13,665 nucleotides of DNA from Hondaea fermentalgiana (taxonomy: Eukaryota > Sar > Bigyra > Thraustochytrida > Thraustochytriidae): assembly GCA_014084085.1 (NCBI GenBank), contig NPFB01000222.1, positions 1-13,665 of the forward strand, in the 5' to 3' direction. Positions 7,224 to 13,665 of the stretch are shown piece by piece. A program made the position numbers and the translations under genes. Within the stretch, counting starts at the first letter, position 1. Every line of letters starts with the position of its first letter. Under the pieces are notes generated by a model, which saw only the letters and a list, made by a program, of their open reading frames with translations, made no database searches and was not told where the DNA came from.

Positions 7224-9330
7224 AGAGCGTCTTGCTTGCTAGGTGGGTGGCCAGTTGTCCGTCTCTTCAACACCCCAACAGGAGACAGGCTTTCAGTTCG
7301 TCCGACCGATCGATCGAGCAACCAACGAATCGACCGACCGCAATCATCGTGCTGTGCTGTGCTGTGCTATGCGCTCTCCCTTACTTGATCTTGCTTGGCT
7401 GTGTCTTTCCGTGCAGCAATCATATTATCCATCGAGTACAGGTTAGCACCAGGCGGACAGCAAAATATAGTAGTCGTATGCTGTGGTATGGAGGCAAGGT
7501 CTGGTTCTTTCTGTGGCTCTTGGCAAAGCAAGTATGGCATGGCGTGATGAAGGCGAAGGAATTTGCCGACAAAGGCTTTCATAAACGCGCTGCCTTGGGA
7601 TTCATTGCGTGAGAAATTGACAGCGTGAATAGTCTCATGGAGTAATCTGCAGGGACCTCTCGCAGCGCGCCGAGGCACGTCCCAGCAGTGTCGTGGGACC
7701 CATGCCATCTCTTTGACGCTAAAGAATTCAATCAATGAGATGAATGGAAAAGGGATGAAGAAAGGGAAATAGAAAGGATCGTCCGTCCACGCGTCGACGC
7801 ATAACCCACTTGTCGACTGCGCGAAACGAAGGGGTCTACAGCATTAAAGCTTTGTCGAATACACGACCCATGTGGGAGGTGCGAAGATTAGACAAGGGAT
7901 TCGCTCCAGCGTCGAGTGCGATCTCGTCCCGTCTCTCGCGCAGGTACGCTGCCCGTGGTCCGGGCCGAGACAGACCCGCAACTCGAAGAACAAAGAAAGA
8001 GAGCCGATCAAAAAGAAATACCCGGCACGAGAACAAACCCAGAACCAGACGCTGTACCGTGCAGTTGAGGAATCGACACTTTACTGGTCAGTCAAGGGAA
8101 GTAGATTTTTTGGTCAGAAAGGATGCCTTGGTCTTTGCCCACCAGTCGCTTCAACCCTTTGAGTCCGCGCTCAATGGGCCGAGCGGAGCAAATGGATCGA
8201 ACGGAGACACCATTGCTTCCGCGCAGAGACTCGCTTAAAGCGCTCGACGACTACTGCCTGGTGACATTGCAAGTGACACCCAAAATCATTTATCTGACGG
8301 GAGATCCTCGTCTTTTGCCCATCAAGGCCTCTCGCTTTCTTGGCTTCTCGCCAGAGTATTGAGAGTCGTGTACTTGACGCCAATGCCGTCGAGCCAAGCG
8401 TCCTCTCTGACATCCTCATTTTCCGCGCGAGAGCTTGCTGGCGCACATAAGCGCAGCAAGCGAGCATGAAGCGCGCCGGAGATTTGCCATTATTCATAGC
8501 ATAGCCCTGGCGCTGCCTTTGCGGATAAATTCTGAGGATGATGATGATAATTGTGAGGTGAGATGAGAGAAAAAGTAGTTCTCCTTTGCACCGCCTTCCT
8601 GTTTGCCTGAAGTCCCCTTCATCTGTTTGTTGCTGATTCTTTTCCTGATAATGATTTTTCTGTTTCTTAAATCTTCTTTTACAGCCCACGAGACAGACCT
8701 CTGTTTCCGAAAATAGTTTGCGTGGTTTGCCGTCGCTGCTTGCAGGCGCAGTGAAGCGTTGGGAATGCGGAATGTGTCAGCTGATTGCCTTCGAAAAGAA
8801 AGTGCTTGACATCTGACCCTGTGTGTCGTCGCGCTCTTTGCAACGCGAAGAATACGCTATATTCCGGCGTCTTCAAAGATCTTATGAGTCGCCGCATCAG
8901 CGTTACGCACTAAGATGCGACTGAAAGCAAGCGTAACTTTTGCCTTTGTATAATACACAGATGAGCGACGAACAGGACACGTCGCAAAAATTCGTCTTCC
9001 TGTTGGTCGCTGCCAAGAAAGATCAAGTGAAGTCTTTCGCCCTCCAGGCCAATTCGAGCTGGCACCCCCGGAACTCTCAGGATTCTCCAACACCTTGGAG
9101 CTCACCACATTAAGGTCAATGGGGCACCGTGCCTGATATGGCGTGGCGAGTTTGTCATCGACTTCCAAGGAGGACGCATTAAGGTGGGGCGCCACCTTTC
9201 GCTCAGGCTGAGCAACGTACAAGTTCAAGTTTCGTTTGAGCTCGCTGGTCTGTTGAACCTCAGGACTGCCGCGCGAACACTCACTCTTGAGTAATTACTG
9301 AACGTGTTCTAGAGCGGCTCACATTCTCGC
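7224..9330. other. Lower-GC stretch downstream of COMMD with no supported intact gene
   Basis: Base composition falls visibly compared with both flanks and simple repeats become rare. The first few hundred bases should include the COMMD 3'UTR; no AATAAA is evident. The open frames are short and overlapping. Three deserve mention: a hydrophobic 44-residue frame (7478-7612), two overlapping frames at 7810-8238 and 8123-8362, and a three-frame patch at 8961-9294. None carries a domain I can name with confidence. The stretch could hold an untranslated RNA, a decayed gene, or small exons. Confidence 0.5.
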
Positions 9331-9973
9331 GCGCAATGTTTACAATCGAAGAGAAGCACCTGCCAGGTGGCTTCCGTTATGACGATCGTCGCGTCGCATC
9401 ACCTTGCCCGCCCTTTACGAGCCACGCCCGTTCCTCGTCCGTTAACCTCCTCCTTCGTCACCTAATCCTACCGTATTTGCGGTTGGCGCCCGGAGAGAGG
9501 AGAGAGACAGACGCGTGTGCAGTTCACTCAGCTCAAGCTGCGAGTTCATGTTCGCGTTTCCCGATTCTACGTCCGCGATCGCGCCTCTGCCTCGGGCGGC
9601 CGCTTTGCCTGCCTGCATGCAGCAAAGGCGCGAACGCTGCGGCGCCTCGACGCACGGAGCTTCTTCTTTCCCCGCGACTGCGTGAGGCGAGTCAATCAGC
9701 GACTCAATCAATCGGCCGCTCGTCCAAGCACTCTTTCAAGCGGTCATTGTCAATAAGATAAGCCATTGTTGGCGGCCCGCTGGCCGGTGGGTTGGTCGGT
9801 CTGTCGATCAGTAAGTCCCCCGCTTCGTCTTTCAAACACCTTGGAGCAGGCAGGGAGGGGCCTGGTACGAGGTTCACGACGCGCTTGGCGCGTCGCAGCC
9901 GCGTCGCAGCTGCTGCGACGAGCCGTGTCGCTCGAGACAGAGGCAGCCGGCAGGACATCAACGATCGGTCAGA

Positions 9974-9998
9974 GTGAGCGAGCGAGCGAGCGAGCGAG
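9974..9998 (+). repeat. (GAGC)n microsatellite
   Basis: GAGC repeated about six times, ending GAGG. A related GTGAGCGAGC block recurs at about 10600-10623. Confidence 0.85.
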
Positions 9999-10347
9999 GG
10001 ACGGAGGGAGGTCGGGGAGCTAGCTGGCTGACCGCACGCTGCCGGCCTGCCCCTTCTCGTACTGCGGAGTCGGGATGTGGGAGAATTGCGGGGTTGGCGT
10101 CCCTCTCTCGCCTCGCCACCGCCTTGAACCCTTCTTCCCGCAGCATTATAGGAGGAGGCCTCCGGTGGGCTCGCGCAGTGGAGCCGCCCACCAGTTTGTG
10201 CGGCCCAACAGGCTTTGGACGTTCCCTTAGCCCCACAGCCGCTGCCCACGCTTCGCGTCTGTCCCTTTCTCAACTGCAGCGACCAGCCGCGCTACTCGTA
10301 CCATACCTCCTCCCCGGTCGACGCGCGCTCTGCGGGATGCCAACCGG

Positions 10348-10426
10348 CCGTCCAGCCGTCCAGCCGTCCAGCCGTCCAGCCAGCCAGTCAGCCAGCCAGC
10401 CAGCCAGCCAGCAGCCAGCCAGCCAG
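10348..10426 (+). repeat. (CCGTCCAG)4 octamer array passing into (CCAG)n
   Basis: Four exact 8-bp copies at 10348-10379 run into CCAG units with a CAGT and a CAGCAG interruption. It is the longest tandem array in the window. The octamer looks like a CCAG dimer with one unit changed, so the two parts probably share an origin. Confidence 0.9.
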
Positions 10427-11146
10427 GTCTGCCTCCCTCCCTTCCCCCAATCTCATCTCGTCTCATCTCCCGCGACCGCGACCGCGACCGCCAGGCCAAG
10501 TCAGGCCAGGCCAGGCCGAGCCAAGCCAACCGCAAACCGCCGCTATATGCGTATCAAAAGGCCGCGCTAGCGGCGTCTCCCCTGCCTGACCCGGTTGGAG
10601 TGAGCGAGCGAGTGAGCGAGCGACGTCTTCGCGGACGAGGCAAGTGAAAAAGCGGCCCTGAGGGGGCGACCCATGGACCGCAGGGCTGAGCCGCAAGGAC
10701 CGGGGGAAGCCAGACTAGGAGGAGAGCCGTCGATGGCCGGGACCCAGGCTTGCCGGGGCGCAGCTAGCGTGGCACCGAGGCTGGCTTAGAGGCTGGACAG
10801 GACTGGCCGGGCCCCGCGCGGTGGATGAGCGGCGGGTCTTTCGCGCGTCCGCAGCGCGGCCCCGCAGACACGCGCGTTTACAGCGCGCACCCCCCAGTCG
10901 GGGCTGCTTCGCCGACCAATAGCCCCGCCCTGTTGGGCCGGCGCCACTCGAATCGCCCCGCGCGGTCCGCAGAGGCATCTAGCTGCGCGGTCAGGCCAGC
11001 CAGATAGACTCGAGCGGGGCGCAAAAACAGACAGACAGAGCCCAAGGGGCGCAGAAGGGGGACGAAACCAGGGCGCGGAGAACGCCCGGCAAACGGCCAG
11101 GGAAAGGACGAGCTCCAGTCCAGGTCTTTCGGTCCTTGCTTCAACC

Positions 11147-11167
11147 CAGCCAGCCAGCCAGCCAGCC
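11147..11167 (+). repeat. (CAGC)5 microsatellite
   Basis: Five exact CAGC copies, same family as the array at 10348-10426. Confidence 0.85.
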
Positions 11168-11740
11168 GCCCGGCCAGTCGTTGATTTATCCCGGCAGTGC
11201 AAATTGCGCAGGCAAAGTTATCCTCGTTCCCTGGGTCAGGCAGCCAGGCAGACGGCGAGGCGGCCGGCCCCTGGCAGGGTCTTTCATCGCCCACTCGAGC
11301 ACGGTGCACCTGGACACTGGTCGAACGCATTGACATGCACCCTTCTTCGATTTCTAGTTAGAGAAAAGCTTCGTCGAGATCTCGCGCCGGCCGCAGCTTC
11401 ACCCAGACGGCCTGCCAGCCACTGCCACCCAGCCACCATGGCCAGCCACCCAGCCCGTCCGTGGCCGCGCGTTGCGTATTCAGGCAGGTATCCTGCTTCC
11501 CTCCTACTGCAGCCGTTGCCGTCTGCAGCCTTGGCAACTGGCTGTTTGTCGGAGAACACTTGCCTCCCGCTGCAGTCTTTGGGCTGGTTGCACTGACAGC
11601 CTGGCTCGCCTTACCTGGCAGTGCCTCGTCTCTGGCGGCCTGGCGTGCGATGGCGGACGCAACGCACGATCCAACTTGAAAGGTAAGGAAGGAAGAAACA
11701 GAGAAAGAAACAAACGAACAAGCGTCACTCAAGACATTTT

Positions 11741-11760
11741 TCTCCTCCTCCTCCTCCTTC
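11741..11760 (+). repeat. (TCC)n trinucleotide run
   Basis: TCC repeated about five times, ending in CTTC, within a short AT-richer pocket. Confidence 0.75.
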
Positions 11761-12254
11761 TCATAAGTTCTCCCACTCCGGCGTCTCGCCTCGCACTCGC
11801 TTTCGCACTCGATCGCTCGCGCCGCAGCAACCGGGGAGCAAAACACCACAGTCAAATCCCGCAGTTAGGCGGCTCTCGTTTTATCTTAGAAGCTGTTCAA
11901 GCTTCCCCTCCATCCCTCCGGCTCCCTCTCCGGCTAGCTGACTGGCTGGCTGGCCTTCCTTTCATGTCTCCTCCGCACATTACCCACGCATCCATCCAGC
12001 CTCCCGCCCACCCAGACACGACTGACTGCCCGCCGGATCCAGGCGCGCTCGCGCAGATTGCCTCTCCAGGTTCGTGTCAGGCAGGTGTCCAGGACCTATA
12101 CAGTACTTATTTCTGCCCTCCCTTCTGATTTAGCTGCGCTCGCGGAAGCTCCGCCCTGACTGCACACCGGCCAGACGGACCGATTGGACCTCGTACAATG
12201 AGGGATGTCTGCCCGAGGACCGCGGTGGACCGAGGCGAGGATCGATCGATCAGG

Positions 12255-12277
12255 GGATGGATGGATGCATGGATGGA
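12255..12277 (+). repeat. (GGAT)n run with one GCAT interruption
   Basis: GGATGGATGGATGCATGGAT pattern, flanked by GATCGATC palindromic pieces at 12241-12250 and by GATTGATAAATCGATTGATG at about 12290-12309. Confidence 0.8.
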
Positions 12278-12765
12278 TCGACCATGGCGATTGATAAATC
12301 GATTGATGTTCCGCGCCCGCCGGGACTCGCGTCGTGGGAGGGACGGCCTCCGTACGTCTCCTCTTAGCACGCACAGGTAGCAGCGGTCCACAGCTGAGAG
12401 TCCAGACTTCCTAGGCGCCCCTACGGGCCCGGCAGCCGCCGCAAGAACGCAGGGCCTTTCGACCTCGCTTCTTGCAGATCGCTGCGCGGCGCCGTGGGGC
12501 GCTGCGGGCCCTGTAGCTACCTTAAGCCCCCTTGCGGCCGCTTCTGCGAGTTTCTGCGCTGTTTTGTCTGCACTGCGGGGACTCTCTCGCGGCGCGGTGG
12601 AATCAAGGAAAGAACGATCGATCCCCCGCGGCCGGGCCAACGCGCGCCCCCCGCACCAATTTTTCTCCCCTCACGCGTGCGGGAGTCAACGCGTATCAAA
12701 TCGACGCCCGCCTTGCTGCTGATCCGCAAGACAACGCCACCGCGGCGCGACCGCGATGACTTGAC

Positions 12766-12790
12766 CGAGGCGAGGGGAGGCGAGGCGAGG
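12766..12790 (+). repeat. (CGAGG)n pentamer run
   Basis: CGAGG units with a GGAGG interruption; this is the reverse complement of the CCTCG run at 2086-2110. Confidence 0.75.
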
Positions 12791-13665
12791 CACGGCGAGC
12801 TCATTCAATCAATCGTCGCGCGGCGCGCGAGGGCGCCCACAGCGACGCTGCTTCGAGGGCGCTACCAACAGCGGGGATTCCGGGCGTGCCTTCCCTTCAC
12901 CTACGTGCGACTCGATCGCCCGCCCGCCCCGCCTCTCCATTCCGCGTCGCAGCTCCAGCGTCCAGCCCGCCGCCTCCCGACGCCGCGCCCACGCCTGAGC
13001 CCGCCCGGGCGACGCGCGGGCCTCGCTCCCTCGCGCCTCTTCGCGCCGGACGCGACGCGACGCGGCGAGGCGAGACGTCTTGCGCGGCGAAGGAGAGAAA
13101 GAAAGCGGCAAGGAAGCGGCAATTGGGTCGGCGGAGGCACATGTGAGAGAGGAAACGAAACGATCCTGAGGAACAAGAGCCAACCGCGAGCCGCGCACGA
13201 CCGCGTAGCGCGGCGGTAAGGGTTCGTAGCGCGGGGCAGAGGGAGGCTGGGTTTGAAAAGCGCTTGAAAAGGAAGAGGCTAGTTAGGTATGTATGAGAGG
13301 GGAGGCGCGGCGAGGAGGGAAGCAGTTCTGCAACGAGGAGCGCGCCTCGCGTGCAGCGCCCAGTACCGCGCCTTGCGCCGCTCTCGCTCGCTCGAGGCGA
13401 TCACTCGCTTGAGACGCTCGCTCGCTCGTGCGCGGGCGTGCGGGCAAGCGAGCAGGCGCGCAGGTGCGCAGGCTACCGCGGAACGCGAAGCTAGCTCGGC
13501 CTGCCTCGGCTCACCGGCATCAGCAAGCATCAGGCGCTACTGCGCTCGGACTTGATTCAAGACCAGCTCAAACGTGGAGCTAGGCAGTCAGGTCCCGGCC
13601 AGCCAGGCCAACAGACAGACGGGGCAGGCAGACACCCGCACGCACGCCACAGACCGGCCGCCCCG

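Larger units (their letters stand above)
9331..13665. other. GC-rich, repeat-laden stretch with no supported gene
   Basis: Composition and texture return to those of the first 3.7 kb. Open frames of up to 241 residues (12494-13219) exist, but their translations are Arg/Pro/Ala/Ser-rich with repeat-derived motifs, and no family is recognisable. Tetranucleotide and pentanucleotide runs are scattered throughout. No tRNA T-loop consensus, rRNA gene, transposon terminal repeat or telomere repeat was seen. Confidence 0.6.

Noticed and set aside
9089..9847. Shared 13-mer AACACCTTGGAGC at about 9089 and 9835
   Set aside because: Match does not extend on either side, so it is not evidence for a duplication or attachment-site pair.
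12494..13219. 241-residue plus-strand open frame
   Set aside because: Begins with a suggestive Cys-rich patch but quickly becomes Arg/Pro/Ala low-complexity; no zinc-binding spacing that I trust and no family match.
1..13665. Mobile element, CRISPR, phage or bacterial operon
   Set aside because: No transposase, reverse transcriptase, integrase, spaced identical repeats or terminal inverted repeats were found on either strand.

Overview
This window looks like nuclear DNA from a GC-rich, intron-poor unicellular eukaryote. The evidence is two long uninterrupted reading frames that belong to eukaryote-only families (a Rab-GAP TBC protein with a PDZ domain, and a COMM-domain protein), no bacterial operon layout or Shine-Dalgarno sites, and long flanks full of microsatellite-like repeats. 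COMMD genes are missing from yeasts and PDZ domains are rare in fungi, so a protist is more likely than a fungus. A stramenopile such as a thraustochytrid would fit the compact genes and repeat-rich spacers, but I cannot fix the taxon from sequence alone.

Layout: (1) positions 1-3734 are GC-rich, low-complexity DNA with many short tandem repeats (including an 18-bp x3 and a 21-bp x3 array), strand-biased purine and pyrimidine tracts, and no gene I can support. (2) Positions 3735-6170 on the minus strand hold an intact 811-residue PDZ-TBC protein of the TBC1D13 type, with both GAP catalytic fingers. (3) Positions 6171-6494 form a 324-bp divergent spacer that probably carries both promoters. 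(4) Positions 6495-7223 on the plus strand hold a 242-residue COMM-domain protein closest to COMMD5. (5) Positions 7224-9330 have visibly lower GC, no convincing intact gene, and a few short frames that could be gene remnants or unrecognised exons. (6) Positions 9331-13665 return to GC-rich repeat-laden DNA with no supported gene.

The two genes share one promoter region and both families act in endosomal traffic. TBC1D13-type proteins switch off Rab35-type GTPases, and COMMD proteins form the Commander/CCC complex that recycles cargo from endosomes. The head-to-head pairing and the PDZ-TBC fusion are the most interesting points. I saw no CRISPR array, integrase, transposase, tRNA, rRNA gene or telomeric array.
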